64,000 nucleotides of DNA from Mytilisepta virgata (GCA_028015205.1 CM051517.1:62201455-62265454); one strand, 5' to 3'; positions 25,517-38,934 are shown, counted from the stretch's first letter. Numbers and translations: made by a program. The notes: generated by a model from the letters alone, not told the origin.

Positions 25517-25665
25517 AATTTACGACTCATCAGTTTTGCTAAAGACCGCAAACATTGAAAACCGAACCAGAAACCTAAAACGTAAATGAGCAAAAGTGTA
25601 AAGCCAAAACTATTTAAAGACATGGCTATGCACGAAGGAGATACTACGTTCGTGGTAAACGTATT
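25517..25665 (+). repeat. Dispersed repeat, same family as 17070
   Basis: Reads ACGACTCATCAGTTTTGC, then ATTGAAAACCGAACCAGAAA, AGCCAAAACTA and CTATGCACGAAGGAGATAC. Confidence 0.6.
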
Positions 25666-26542
25666 ATGCTTCAATGACCATCCAGAACGACCCCCCCTTT
25701 CATAAAAGCATTATACATATTAATTGTAGTAGTATTTATTAGTGGATCAATAGTAAAGAGTACAAGTAATAAAATTTCCAAAAAAGCTAGCCGTCTCTTA
25801 GCAAAATAAATGTGTTATACTTATATGTTCATACTTCTTGCAAGATATATGATCCTGCCATTTATATGCGAACGAAAGTAGTTTTTATGGTATTAAATGA
25901 ACAATTTATATGGAACAGAATATCAAATATGTGTGCAATGATCCCGGTCGTATTGCGGATCGATCAGCATGAATTTAGGTTGAATGCAAATTTCCACCAA
26001 TGACAAAAGCAGTAATAATTTGCTTCCCTAGCTTATTATATTTTTAATTTGTGGAAACTTTTATTTCCTTGTCACGTTCGGCTTTCGACTATTTACACCG
26101 TCTCTCATGAGAGATGGTAAATATAGCCCATGTCCAGGAGGACATAGAAAATATTGACAAGCAGCTTTCAAACATCCAAATGCAGATTAATTCAATTTTT
26201 CAGGTACTGACTGAAACTTCGATCATGCAGAAGCAATTTTCCCTTTCATAACTACAAAAAATATTGATATCTTAATCGTTCGTTCAATTTTACCATACTA
26301 AAATTTTATTGGCTGAAAAGTGTATTTCGCGTAGAAAACCAATTGTTACGCGTATTTTGACCTGTAAAAAATCATGTTTTAAGTTATTAATTTGATTGTT
26401 AAACGGCTTATTAATAAATACGTTGTTCAGTATCAAAAATGGTCAACTAGGGGAAACGCATATCGCTTTATTATACCTTTAGTGTTGTCCGAGAACTAAA
26501 TAAAAGTAAGTTAAACTAGAACTGTGAGGGGACCTCACTAAC

Positions 26543-27108
26543 TATACCCCCGCTCTGTTAATTTAATGGACTAGGGCATCTTTATCATGGTGAATTGTCT
26601 CACAATTTCTAAGTCCAACTGGGTATAACTGAGGGAACAAAAGGGTATAAAATTATGGGAAAAAGTATTGGACCAGGACATACTTCGCATGCGCACATTT
26701 ACGTACTAAGATCTAACAGTATGCAAAATTTAAGTAACCTCTGACAAGACATGTTTGAGAAACTGCGGGTACAAAAAATGGGGAATAGACAGAATTTCTA
26801 ATTCCAAAAGGGTATAAAATTTTGGGAAAAAGTATTGGACCAGGACATACTACGCATGCGCACATCTACGTATTAGGATCTAACAGTATACAAAGTTTCA
26901 TTCACCTCTGATAAAAGTACTGGAACCGTACATACTTCGCATACTCACATCTACGTATTAAGATCTAACAGTATGCAAAGTTTCATTAACTTCTGATAAG
27001 GCATGTTTGAGAACTGCGGGTACAAAAAAATTCTGGACAGACAGACGGACCGACAGACAGACAGGCTGATTCCTATATACTCCCCAAACTATGTTTACGG
27101 GGGGTATA
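26543..27108. mobile_element. Interspersed element with TATACCCCC termini and internal tandem units
   Basis: The ends TATACCCCCGC and CGGGGGGTATA are inverted. Inside are three degenerate units with ATTGGACCAGGACATACTTC, GCATGCGCACATCTACGTA and GATCTAACAGTATGCAAA (at about 26660, 26828 and 26917). Near the right end, GGACAGACAGACGGACCGAC precedes TGATTCCTATATACTCCCC. I recognise this end as recurring in bivalve DNA. Confidence 0.7.
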
Positions 27109-29289
27109 AATATTCAAAATGCGACCCTTTTCATTATTTTGTGTATTGAAATATATTGAAATTCGCCATACTGCTTTATAGTTATTCAGATATGGTTGTT
27201 TAGTTTGTAGCCTGGATCTCTCATAGTCTTTGTGATTGATAAGTGCAAGTGACAATATGAACACTTTTGCGAAATAGAAAGGTGACCAGAATTGCGATCA
27301 GTTTGAATTCTGTATTATCTATGATAAACGTCCATAGGTTAATTGAAATTACATCATGATTTGTCATAATCAAATTTCAAATTGTTGATATTTAATCTTA
27401 TTTAGATTTTCGATAATCCCATTTCTGTGCCGTCATAAATTTCATGGAAAACCATTGACATAGGAGGGTGACACCATTATAATGCAACATACAATAAGAA
27501 GTCTTGTGTAGTTTTTATCCGCGTAGTACGCTATAATAAGAGCAAAGGAAAATGTGTCATAATTACTCTGTTAAAATAACTATACATACAGAGGCAAATG
27601 CCATTTGCATTAATTCTCCTCCATTGAAAATGTCACTGCATAATGTTGGTAGTATTTTTGGTATCCGTCGCAATTTGGATTCACTGTCAATGCACATATA
27701 CTGGGTGATAACTTTTAAAATATGCAAGTAAACTTTTATTATCCCTGCACTTTTGAAGAAGTTTTGGGGTTATTGTTAACACCACCGTCCGTCACACTTT
27801 GCTTGTGACCTAAACTCATCGATAATTTTTACCTGCGTGCATTTTATTTCTATACAGTATTATCATAAACTGCATGTAGATGCGCAATAAATTTTTATAA
27901 TTTTGATTTGCCAAAACCGAGTGAACAGGTAAGTGTCGTTTCCGACTACCTCTATACAGTAGTTTGAAATGATTATGATGTTAAATACGAATTCATAATT
28001 ATAGCAACAGATAAAAGAATTAAAATTCCGCATTCTTGTTAATACGGACATTTTTTCCTTTCACACATTTTATGTCACTATAAACGAATTCCCAGAAACA
28101 TCAGAGCTCTTTCTTGAAGTTGACAGGACATAATAAGATCTGTCAACGTGACATAACAATCAAACCCGGACATGTGACAGGAATATGAATTCGATACTTC
28201 AAAAGGAAATTAAGAATGGTATCTCTGATCAGAAATTGGGAAGACTTGTCAAAGAAATGTAATAGACATCTCCCTACGTATGACGACATTAATTCTCTAT
28301 GAATTCTACGGTTGCATTTTTATAATGAAAATTTTCTGTTTAGAATTGGGTAACACGCCGAAAGGCGCATAGGTCTATATTTCAAAGGTTTGTTTCTGTT
28401 GTTTAGAGCCAGATTTTAAAAATTTTCTGTTTAACAGGAAATTTTCTTTAAATATGTTGTCGAAAAGGCGAAGTAAAAACAATTATAATAAAAATCCATT
28501 TTTTTAAAATCTTTTTGAAGATGTATCTAAGCAAAATGTCAACTTACAATGACAATGACGAAGATGTGAAATTTTATACAAATATATTTTCTATGTAGAT
28601 GTTTTGTTTTGCTCAAAACTCTCATTCTTCATAAAAACTATACTGTTATCATTTCCTGGAATGAGAACATAAATCATATTTCTCTTTTATATCCCCAGCC
28701 CCAGTTAAGAAAATGTATCGAATTCATTATTGAGTGTGAAAGTCCTGTCTCTGAAGAGATATAGTATGTTTTCACTTTTATGCTGCATTCTCATGACTTG
28801 TCAAATTTCGATGCAATTACTCGATATGCAATAATGAGAATATAAATTATTATTACATAACAATGTCAAATGATTCAATCTTCCGGTAATGATTTTCTGT
28901 TCTAAGTGTGGCCTCCTGGTTATTCATTGTTATACTGCGTATTTTCAGATCAGATCATCAGACTGTCTAAATCACGCATGATGGGACACAAAATGTTACA
29001 GTAACATATAGAAGGAGTGGAGAGTTGGGTTAGGATTGATAATTTAGCTGCCTGTACATCGGGCTTCGAGACACATCACAATTTGCCTATGAGCGGTACA
29101 AATTCCCATATTGATTAACTTCACTCTTGACTCACTTTTTCCTTTTAAACCTGCGAATCTTTAGCTTAAACGATCGATGGATCTCCGGCAAGCGTAGATC
29201 ATAACAGTTAATCTCTCTCAAGTAACAAGTAGATTTGAAGAAAAAGGCATATGGAGTGAAGTTACAAAGAAAAAACAAAATCAAAAATA
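27109..29289. other. AT-rich sequence, nothing recognised
   Basis: No exon, repeat partner or RNA gene found by eye. Confidence 0.45.
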
Positions 29290-29960
29290 TATAACTAAAC
29301 ACACATACGGTGCTTACAACACCATATCGGATTTTTGAATGGCGCCAGGATGAATCTTAAGTAGTTACAAATGTATGTCTAACCGTTACGGTACAATATC
29401 ATGTCAGAATATCAAGTAAATAAACTGAAAATGTAACCGAAACATAGAAATTCATGAACATACTTTTCTGACTTAGGACAGGCGCATGAAATGCGGCGGG
29501 GTTAAACCAGTTTCGTGGAGCTCCAACCCCCCTTTTTAACATAGTGAAGGAAAACAAAATGATACCAAAACACATCAAAAAGTCGATACTAGATGCTTCC
29601 AACTCCCATGTTAGCAAAAAACATAGGAACAAAACAAGTAATGACCCTGTAAGTGCTCGTAGTTGACTGAAAGCAAGTTCAGATATCATAACGGAAAGGT
29701 TGAATCTTCATACCTACCAATCTTAGGAAGCATCAATAGACAACAAAATGGATAACAGGACCAATGACATACCAAGCCAATCAACGCACCCAACAGACAG
29801 AACTTCAGACAAAAAAAATAAAAAAAATAAAGGAACACAAAACAGCCTGCTACACACAGGACAAGTACAAAATGCAGAAGGAGCAGATTCAGATGCTAAA
29901 ATGACCAAACGCATAAATATACAATATACGTACATTTGTGTAGATTGTCAGAAAATATAA
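29290..29960 (+). repeat. Dispersed repeat (AACAAAATGGATAACAGG family), longer copy
   Basis: Contains TGACTTAGGACAGGCGCATG, GGCGGGGTTAAACCAG and, later, ACAAAATGGATAACAGGACC and AAGCCAATCAACGCACCC. I recognise both phrases as frequent in bivalve DNA. The minus-strand frames here (29399-29689, 29723-29935) are the usual open frames of this repeat, not identified genes. Confidence 0.6.
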
Positions 29961-30464
29961 AGTTTATTTGTACGAGCCTTAGAAATGGGCAGAAATGCAA
30001 GGTTTATGGCTGATTTGAAGAAGGGTCGTTTTTGGCGCGTAATCTAGGTAAACACGACATCATAATCACTGTGAACCGGAACGCAATGCAAAATATCGTT
30101 GAATTTGAGGACAAGGGTACCAGGAGACTATATTGAGCTACTGACCCAATATCGAAAAACAATATTGAGCAGGCTATATTGGTGAGCTAAAAGCGTAGTT
30201 GCAGGCTAAAGTCAAATATTACATATGCAGTGTTTTTCTGTTTTCTCATTGGTTAGTTTGGTCACATGATTACCAGGATATTTCATGTATTGACCTCCGT
30301 ACAAAAATATTGACTCCGTATTACTAAAATTAGATCCGAATTCGTTCGTTAAATTTCTCAATATTGCCATAATATTGATTGTTTTCAATTTTCTTTGATT
30401 TAATCAGTTTAACTGTCTACCTGTTTTACGCATATTTTAGTACATATTTTGGTTTGAACAATTT

Positions 30465-30591
30465 TTGAGCGGCAATATTCCAGAAGCGCCGGCGTATGTA
30501 GTATATATTTCACAACTCATATGTTATTCCAGAGCTTGTGACATGTACATTGACTATCTGGATAGAGCCCGGCTCCTGACAGATACAGGAT
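30465..30591 (+). pseudogene. Short fragment of a retroelement ORF
   Basis: The frame reads S-G-N-I-P-E-A-P-A-Y-V-V-Y-I-S-Q-L-I and then C-Y-S-R-A-C-D-M-Y-I-D-Y-L-D-R-A-R-L-L-T. I recognise this as the G-x-P-x-x-x-x-Y-G-V-Y-x-S-Q-L-x-R-x-x-R motif found near the C-terminus of abundant bivalve RT-like proteins. The Gly of Y-G-V-Y is changed to Val and no further similarity follows. Just downstream (30640-30835) is a sequence of the interspersed family described at 34567, which may have been the 3' part of the same element. Confidence 0.62.
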
Positions 30592-30639
30592 ATCTCATAC
30601 CGGTTTTGACATGGGCAGCATGGATGGTGTCCTGCAGGA

Positions 30640-30835
30640 AGCAGAGACTGCTTACTCTTTGGGAGCACCTGGGTCTAACCGTTGTTTTTTTTTTATCGGG
30701 TCCATGTTGTTCATATTTTTTTAGTTTTTAATTGTAGTTCATGTATTGTTTTGGTCTTGTCTTCGTTTTTCTCCAGAGTTTGTCAGTTGTTTCGATTTCC
30801 CCCTCCTTCGGTATTCCTTTGGTATTTCTTGACTT
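30640..30835 (-). repeat. Dispersed repeat, diverged CCGGAGCACC-family copy
   Basis: Contains GGGAGCACCTGGGTCTAAC, TTGTTCATATTTTTTTAG and TTCGGTATTCCTTTGGTAT in the order expected for a minus-oriented copy. It directly follows the retroelement ORF fragment at 30465-30591. Confidence 0.55.
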
Positions 30836-31414
30836 TACATAAAACGGAAGCAGTTGATATAAACCGGAAACAGTTGATAACAAATTCATATCAGCCCGCT
30901 AAACGAATTCTCATAAGATTTGGGCAGAAATATGTACAATTTTTATTTTATCGTAGGGTAAAATTTTACCTTTATTTTCTATGAGTATATGATAAAATCT
31001 AAATACTATCAACTGATCTAATGATATTCTCGTAATCATGGAGTCCTTTAAAAGAGGCAACCACTCGCACATTACGATGACATGTCATCCGCATTGACTG
31101 TGTATAATAAAAAAAATCTTAAATTATCATAAAGTGACTACATTTATAAAGCTGAAAGGGGTTTCTCAACAAAACGTAATTGAAACTAAAAGTTATTAAA
31201 CTTTACATTGAAATATACTCGATTTTTCTTGTCCGCCGATGTAGTTTATTAAGACAAACAGCTGCAATAAAAAATTGTTTATTACAAACAAATGCTACAA
31301 ATTATACACAAAATAGTTTCAGATAAATCTACAAATTTACAATATTGAACGTATATAAAATTTATTAAACTTAAGCAAACATGTTGCACATGTATTTATA
31401 TTTGTATGTATTAA

Positions 31415-31814
31415 GGATGCTCGCTGGTCATGTTTTGGTCTTTTTGTCAGATTTTCGGAATCCTCGGGTTTTATCCATTTCTTGGACATGAAATTTTTTG
31501 CTCATGAACCTCCACTTTTTCTTTTATAATTCAATCATATATACCTTAAAATGATATTTGACAAAATTTTATGAAATCCTTTTTATTTTTTCATACATCT
31601 TTGAGAGACTGAAATTGTCAATGCAAAGACAATGAAAAATCCAGAGAAAACCCATTTCCTGCAAATTTTCAAGGCCTTATAGATCTAAAATGAGCACATG
31701 AACCTATATTTTTTTCTTGCTTATTTGTTTACGATTCATATGTTCTCTGAAACTAAAACACCTATTTCAAATCCAATTTATTCCAATTTATTCCTATTAG
31801 ACCAGCGATCATCC
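31415..31814. mobile_element. TTAA-flanked MITE, family 2, complete copy
   Basis: TTAA lies at 31411-31414 and 31815-31818. The terminal inverted repeats GGATGCTCGCTGGTC and GACCAGCGATCATCC differ at one of 15 positions. The interior, from AATCCTCGGGTTTTATCC on, is nearly the same as 11885-12231. The open frame that starts inside it is incidental. Confidence 0.85.
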
Positions 31815-31818
31815 TTAA

Positions 31819-34566
31819 TTGATTTCGGAAACATACTTCCCTCAGTTTTCCTATTCATAAAAAGACCAATTATTTTTTTCTGAGAAAGTGTTTTCCTTTT
31901 ATAATATAAATCCTTTGTTTAAGGAAAACAAAATAAACAACAAAATCTGCTAGTAACAAGGTTTTGTAAATAATGCAGTGATAAAAATTACACACGTTTG
32001 ATCTTAAACAGCCATTTTTACTTGTTTAATCTTGAAAAATTTCTAAAATTTGAGAAAAAAATAAGATATTAAGACCAAAACAATCTTAAATGCCCTATCT
32101 GACCAGTTTATTAAAAAAAAAGAATGAATTATGCAAAGCGCTGATCAGATTTAAACTTGTCTTGAGCGATCATGATTGACTGCAAGACAACATGCATGTT
32201 TTAATCTAATCTTGTTATCTTGGTTTCTTTTTTATCTCGAAGATATGACTGCAGAAAATCAAGACAAAGACGTCAAAATAAGAATAAACAAGACCAGAAG
32301 GCTGTTTAAGATCAGCGTGTTGCTGGTGTTTTAATTGTAGGAATACTGAAATGATCAAGGACATATGATAAAACACTGATAAAGCATCAACCTTCGTATG
32401 GCGAGAATATATACAACCAACAAAGTTTCTGTTACAGGCACCATTTTCCCCAATACCATATTGTACACTCAAACTCCAGACGCTCTAATCCTGCGAGGTG
32501 ATGACATCCAAGTACTGCAAAGGTCTATTCCTGCAATGGGAACGCAGTATTTGGAGAACTGAAATGAGCTGTGCACATGAAATTGAGCTCGACTCTTACA
32601 CACATCTTTGGAAATAGTCTTTCTGTTGGCAAAGCTTGCGAACGAACACTTTCTAAATTTGGTTCTCAAATGGCTTCATATGGCGTATGTATACTTTTTA
32701 TTCCCATAGGAAAATTGGATCACAGTCAAATCGTTCAATGAAATGTTAATAATATAATATTCAACTTTTATCAGCTTGAAAAATCAAATTTATTTTATTA
32801 GTATATCCGTTATCACATTCTGAAATTTCCAGCTTCACTTAAATGATACTCTGAAGTCCTACGATTATTCATTCCGTCTTGTCATCTGATAGAAGCAACA
32901 ATCTGCAAGAAGACAAACAGTACTTTAAATATAAACTTAGAGAAATCGATAAATTTTATGAAGTATATTTTTACTGTCATCTACTTGGTTCGAGGACAAA
33001 AGTTGTTATGTTGGACCCGAAGAACAAACTGTTACCCGAAGCCGGATATTGAGGGGAATATTATATATTTGAATGTCAAATAATACAACTTATGTACGAG
33101 ATCTCAGTCTATATATTATATAACTGTTTTGTTATACGTTTTACATTGAGAAAGAAACAAAATTTGTGGGCGTGACGTTATCATCCAATCGAATTCAGAC
33201 AGGCAGTCAGCAGATCACTGCCGGTCTAACAGTCCACAAAATGTTGCCCTCTTACAGTCACTAAGAGAAACTAAGCACAACAGCAGCAAAAGGATCAGAA
33301 CAATCTAATACAACGTTATGCTATTGTTGTCATTAAGCAATGGTCGTCAGAAAGCGGTGACGCCACAAAAAGAAAACAATATCATACCGCCGTAGACTGC
33401 GCACATTCTTATTAATTTAGCTACTGGTTACGAATATTGCTCCACTTCCTGCTTTGATTTTATATGGCAAATACTCTTCCTGTTTTAATTAAGTGATTGA
33501 AATGCTAAAAAACGATACAGATGTAATCTTTATGGTCGTCACTAGGTGGAGCATAAATCTTGATGTATTGGTGTAAATTTTGACTTATCAGTGAAGGTCC
33601 AGCACCGACTTTCAAGGCAATAAAGTCTCCGTTAGATTATTTGTAGTACATGGATAAATTTAATTATATAAATCAACTAAACACGCGTCTTTCGCTTGAA
33701 CACTTACATTTACAAGTAATATGCACACTACTAAAACAATGGATTCTTTTACCGCTATTGATGGCGCTGAATTTTTTCCATCCTTATTCTTTGATCCATC
33801 TAGAGAATATAAATTTAAAAGTAATTACAAATAGAAGAACAATGGTTAAATTGGAAGTTAAAAAAGGTGCTCTAAATTTGAATAAAAAAACCCAATAATA
33901 TATGGAAGAAGTGATGGTGTCTATGTACAGGATCCTTATACGTAAAAAATAGTAAAACTGTCGACAAATTAAATTTTTGGTTATTATATTTGTTAGCATG
34001 GTTTGTCTCACATTATTCTTAGAACTTTGCCTTTATTAGACAGTGTTTCCGGTCAATTATTCCCTGAATATATTTTTTTATTAATTTTTATTTTTTACCA
34101 GTCTGCATTAAAAATGATATGACTTGCGGTATTCGAATACCTGACTTAAACAAAGAGAGAATAAGAAGAAGATAAAATAAATAAAAAACTTTCAATATTA
34201 CTAAATTATTTAGTGACATCAGGCCCTAAGAAAGGGTTGACAAGTTTTACTGCGTTACGACACCATTCATCCTGCAAATAGAGAAAATCCGATGAAAAGT
34301 CAAGATTGGAAAGGTGTTTAAACCACCAAGACAAGAGGCCTGACGGAAAATATCATTTGAATGCTAGAAACCAAAATGACTATTTTATTTACAAAATGTT
34401 TAAATAAATAAAAGAAAAAGATAAAAAAAAGCCGCTTTTAAGAAAAAATTTTCAAACAGCACACAACAACAATTCAAGCTAAGTGTATAATTTGATGCCG
34501 ATACAATCACCAGAAAAATAATTTTTTTGTGCCGATGTTATGAGAATAATGGAGTTATTATAAGAT
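31819..34566. other. AT-rich sequence, no gene supported
   Basis: A somewhat GC-richer patch at 33170-33420 and two minus-strand frames at 32215-32669 have no identifiable domain. Confidence 0.4.
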
Positions 34567-34825
34567 ATTAAATATCGGCAAAAGAATACCGAAGCGACAA
34601 AACAGTGGGAAAAGTCCACAAATCCGAAGTCCCAGGAAAAGACAAAGTCAGGAGAATGGAACACAACAAACAAATGCCACAAGGATACATGTATAACCAA
34701 AGGAATAAAAAACGTAAAATAAAGTAAACAAAACTAGAACAAGACAGCACCGAAACTAAAGCACTAGCAATGTGAACTCCCATTAAAAAAACCGGGAGTG
34801 ACATCAGGTGCTCCGGAAGGGTAAA
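34567..34825 (+). repeat. Dispersed bivalve-type repeat (CCGGAGCACC family)
   Basis: Contains AAGAATACCGAAGCG, GGAAAAGACAAAGTCA, ACAAGGATACATGTATAACC, CACTAGCAATGTGAACTCCC and GTGCTCCGGAAGGGTAA. The same ordered blocks are found at 16386-16606 (minus), 60521-60700 (plus), 30640-30835 (minus, diverged) and 28-115 (plus, end only). Frames across it are incidental. Confidence 0.72.
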
Positions 34826-35350
34826 ATGATGAATTTTGACATTTTTCAGTCTTACCTTTATAATGAGAAACGGGTACTTTTCTATCTGAAATAGAAAGAA
34901 ATAGCACACATTTTAGTATTTTTCTATTCTATCTGAATTTTGAATTTATCTTTTCTGTTTAGTGTTGTTTATAATACACACTCAGGTTTTCAACAAAAGG
35001 TAGTGATTTTATAATATACAAGAATTTGTTTTCATAAAACAGATATATAAGAATAATTAGATATATATACATGTATATGTAAATCTTGTGAATTCATCAT
35101 GTTCGTAGTGATAAAAATCAAAAAAAATATTTGTAAGGTAAGAATATTTTACACATGGGAGATATAGTTTGGTTTTGGTGGTTTATGAGAGTTTTTCGCC
35201 ACCGAAAGTCCAAATTGGCAATATGGCCGCGGTGAATTTTTTACTGGTCAGGATGTTGGAGAGGAAAATAATGACAGTCATTGCAAGGTGGAATAACTTA
35301 AGGTATAGTAATTATAGATATAAAATTAACACATGTACGTGACAAAAGCC

Positions 35351-35690
35351 AGGTGGTGGATAGGGAGGTTGTCAGGTCATAATACGGAAAGCCTGACCGC
35401 GGACCATAGTGGGTAACTTGATTGAAGAATGCCACGCTCCTGCACGCTAAAGACACCCTCTTTAGTTTTCGAAAAAATTGGGTTAATGCCGCTACAGAAG
35501 GCTAAATTATCCGATCCTACCCAACTATCCACCCTTTTATAATGGCAGTCAAATTTGGTTCCCGTCTGAGTCCCGTTCGACCCCTTTTTGAATCGTGTTT
35601 GATAAATTGTTGAACTGGTTTTCGTCCGGAAGAAGCATGGAATATTTGTCATTGGACGTTATGCAAACAACAAACAAACAAACAAACGCG
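35351..35690 (+). mobile_element. Second SINE-like element with related 3' tail
   Basis: The body contains ACCATAGTGGGTAACTTGAT and GCCACGCTCCTGCACGCTAA, and ends GTCATTGGACGTTATGC followed by (CAAA)n. These phrases are ones I associate with an abundant bivalve SINE family. The head is unlike that of the 21353 family, and no clear A or B box was found. The minus-strand open frame across it is incidental. Confidence 0.65.
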
Positions 35691-38000
35691 ACAAAAGTAC
35701 GCACAAATGATCAGCGCTTTTATTGCAGTTCTCTATCATAGTCACAATGAGGCCTTCAACACGGAAAAGAAATCCTTCACCTCATTGCAAGGTCAAGACG
35801 GTTCTTAGCACCAGTTCGAACTGAAATCTTTACTTAATTGTAAAACTGAATCGTTACAGAGTTTGGCGGTAACTTTAAAGAAATTTATAAAGACATGAAC
35901 AAAGGGGTGTTCAACTCTCTAGATGGTTAATTTCTACGGGTGATGGAGGTTAAAGGTCAATAATATATATAGTATTTTAGGCTCGGTTTGGGTTATATGT
36001 GTTTTACGTCAGTCTACACCAACACTTTAAATACAATTGGTTATATCGCAGTGGTCTATTTTTATTGATGGGGGAAACTGGAATACCCGGAGAGAAGCAT
36101 CGACCTTCGGCGGGAAAAAAACTTGTCAATTAAGGTTGGAGTCGAACACATCTCGCCACGAGCAGTAGTGATGGTTAATTGTTATGAGGAATATCCTAAA
36201 AAAAAACTCGGCCATCGATACAATACAGCAAGTACATGTATTAACTTGAAATTCATCAGCGACTTTTGAAAAAAGAAAAGAAAGCCAATTACCTCCTGTA
36301 TCCTTTTCTGGTAAAAATTTTCTACTTCTTACTAAGCTCCCATTGTCTGCTGACGCTATGACTAAAATATAAATATGTCAGAGATATAAGTTTTGAATCG
36401 AAACAATATATTTAACGTTCACCTACAAACTGTGTGATCGAGCTCTTAAAGGGTCTTTTTATTTGGGTTTGGATTTGAGTTCTGCGTTGTTAATCGATGC
36501 GGTTCAGTGAGAACAGAGGGTCCTGTAGAAGAAAATATTAGGGAACAGTTTCATTAACTCATACCCAAGGTTAACCCGTGTGTGAAAAGTACCCTCTGAC
36601 GTCTTATAAAAGACAATTCTCATTGTACTGCATCTATTACTAACAGCAGTTCATTCTTCAGTACAAAAATATTATTTACAGCAATCAAAGGCCGATTGAA
36701 ATCCTTCGCATTGGTTAGGCAATGATGGGGGGGGGGGGGGGGTTAAGTCGTGTGGTCAAGTGTATTCCAATTAACATAAATTTTGAAAAATCGAACAAGA
36801 CTTCATCTTATTTTTACCTTTATAATGTTGAGATCAAACAACCGGAAGATGACGTTCATGACAACGATACAGTATACGGGCTATCAAATGGAACACGAAT
36901 TATATCGACGAGTTGACCAGAACTCAACGATCAACATTCTTGTCTGATTACTGACCGATTTTATCTTCACTGCCATCGTCATGAATAGTTATTATTTTGT
37001 TGCAAAGTAATATTTATTTTTTACAATTCCAAAAGTCATTTAATTTAAAGCAAATGTAAACAGCAGAAAAATACATATCTTGATTTAATTCTTTTTTCAT
37101 ATTTTGTAAAACCTGTATGCAAATTTATTTCTGCATTATTGTCATTTAATGTCTATCTAAGTTATATTGTATCTTTCGTCAATTAACCGTGTGGGAATAT
37201 ACAAATAATATGTTTTTATTACCGTTACAAAGAGTGTTTGCAAAACTGTATTTAAACATCTCTTAATGTGATGTTTACCCATTCTTTGTGACAAAACAAC
37301 CATGCCATGTATTAGAAAGTGTGCAATCTTGCAGAAAATGCTTAATAATGGCAAATAAATATCGTATCCATCTAGATAATGACTTTTACATCACAGGCAT
37401 AATTAATATTTAATCTAATGGTTGAACTTCAATCAGAATATTTTCAAGTTATTGAAAACCGTCAATTGTAAGAGAATGTCATTTGTTCACATCTGAATAA
37501 ATTTGAATTTACAAATTAAGATTATAACTAGCATGCATACTCAATGATGTTTCAATTATCCAACGGGCTTTGTTTAGCTAATCGATACACGGTTCACTTC
37601 AATAGCACGTATTGTACAATTTGTTTGACTATGAGCATCATATATGATAGGTTATTTATTTATTTTTACAGTACATGTAACATGTACTTATATTATTAAT
37701 CTGATATTTTTTGGTCAAATTTGATTCGTTTTCACTAAATCACATGACTATTTGTATTTTCAAAGGTTTCAAAGAAAACAAATTACATTCAACTTTTTAA
37801 GGTTAAAACTACATTTTACATATTGCAAAATGCATTCAGAATGTTACTAAAATGACATACATGTACCATTATAAAAAAATAAAATTTTACATAATACATA
37901 AAAAAGACAAATAGTTTAATCAACTTCCAAAAACATCTTTATGACAAGTGAAGGCTAAATACTCTTTCTTAGTAGCTGTAGTATAATAATATAACAATTG
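35691..38000. other. Probable 3' intron or flank of the collagen-like gene
   Basis: Lies in the direction where the gene should continue, but no further Gly-X-Y exon, globular domain or polyadenylation context was recognised. A G-run is at 36727-36742. Confidence 0.4.
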
Positions 38001-38129
38001 TAGCTTATATGGGAGATCGATACGAGGGCTATATCGACCAACTGACGTATATAAACCTCAGACTTCGTTCTCGTTCGATATACATCTATCAGGTCGATAT
38101 AACCTCGTATTGACCCCATACAAAAGCTA
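38001..38129. repeat. Imperfect foldback
   Basis: TAGCTTATATGGGAGATCGA then TACGAGGGCTATATCGACC pair with GGTCGATATAACCTCGTA and TTGACCCCATACAAAAGCTA. Located downstream (3' side) of the last recognised collagen exon. Confidence 0.75.
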
Positions 38130-38598
38130 TATATGCTAGAACCATCTTGATCTTGCTGTTTTACTCATCGTCGTAGCCCATACAGCAAATTGCAAACGTT
38201 TTAAAAGTATTACATGCGGTATTTTTTTCTCTCCATAAAATCGTGTTTTTTTCTCATTGAGATATTGATAACCTTTCAATATTTCACGGCGAGATCGCCC
38301 AATAGATTATCTTTCAAGATTAATTGAAAAGATATTTATTTTTGTGATTTACAGTTTTTTGTAGTTTCACCAAGGAATTCTGATATAGATAATTGTACTG
38401 TCCTTGAGTTTATTTTTCAAATTTAAAATATTTTAGTAGAATATATTGAAACTACAAGGAATACTATTTAACATTAATTTTCATTGCCATAGTAACTAAT
38501 GATATGAAAAGAAAGTGGTAACAGAATTGATGGTAACCTCATAACGAGTCATGTGACTCATTCTACACTTAGTATATTCAGTTTATAAATGTACTCAC

Positions 38599-38688
38599 CT
38601 ACTGTATCCCCCTTTTCACCTTTATCCCCTTTTGTTCCTTTAGGACCAATATATCCATTTGTACCAGTAAATCCCCGATAACCCAGCC
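38599..38688 (-). CDS. Collagen-like gene: Gly-X-Y exon with register slips at both ends
   Basis: A 90-nt exon with acceptor TTTTGAATAG and donor GTGAGT, phase 1 at both ends. It reads G-L-G-Y-R and then G-F-T G-T-N G-Y-I G-P-K G-T-K G-D-K G-E-K G-D-T-V with a split Gly. The start has a Gly-X-Gly interruption (one residue short) and the end a Gly-x3-Gly interruption (one residue extra), so the register is restored over the exon as a whole. This is the most 3' exon I can support. No stop codon or C-terminal domain was recognised below it, so the gene is incomplete in this annotation even though the window continues. Confidence 0.84.
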   Translation of the reverse strand, partial: GWVIGDLLVQMDILVLKEQKGIKVKRGIQ

Positions 38689-38934
38689 CTATTCAAAATA
38701 TTTTATAATATAACAAAATCAGCCATATAATATTTCTTACCAGTAAGATAATCTGCTGAATAATTAAGATTTAAATGCACTTTAAAAATGACGATGATTA
38801 GACAAAAAAAAAAAGATTGACTAGGAGCACATTTCTATCAAAGAATTTTTAGTGCAATCACTGAGTGCATAAGTTTTAGTGTGGATTCATTTCCACCAAT
38901 GTATGTATTACAACGAACAAGTCATTTTTTTTTT

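Noticed and set aside
29723..29960. Open frames on both strands
   Set aside because: Belong to a dispersed repeat; no evidence of a host gene.
36293..36307. Possible 15-nt collagen micro-exon on the minus strand (E-K-D-T-G)
   Set aside because: Borders are acceptable and the phase fits, but it would not restore Gly at the junction and is too short to support.
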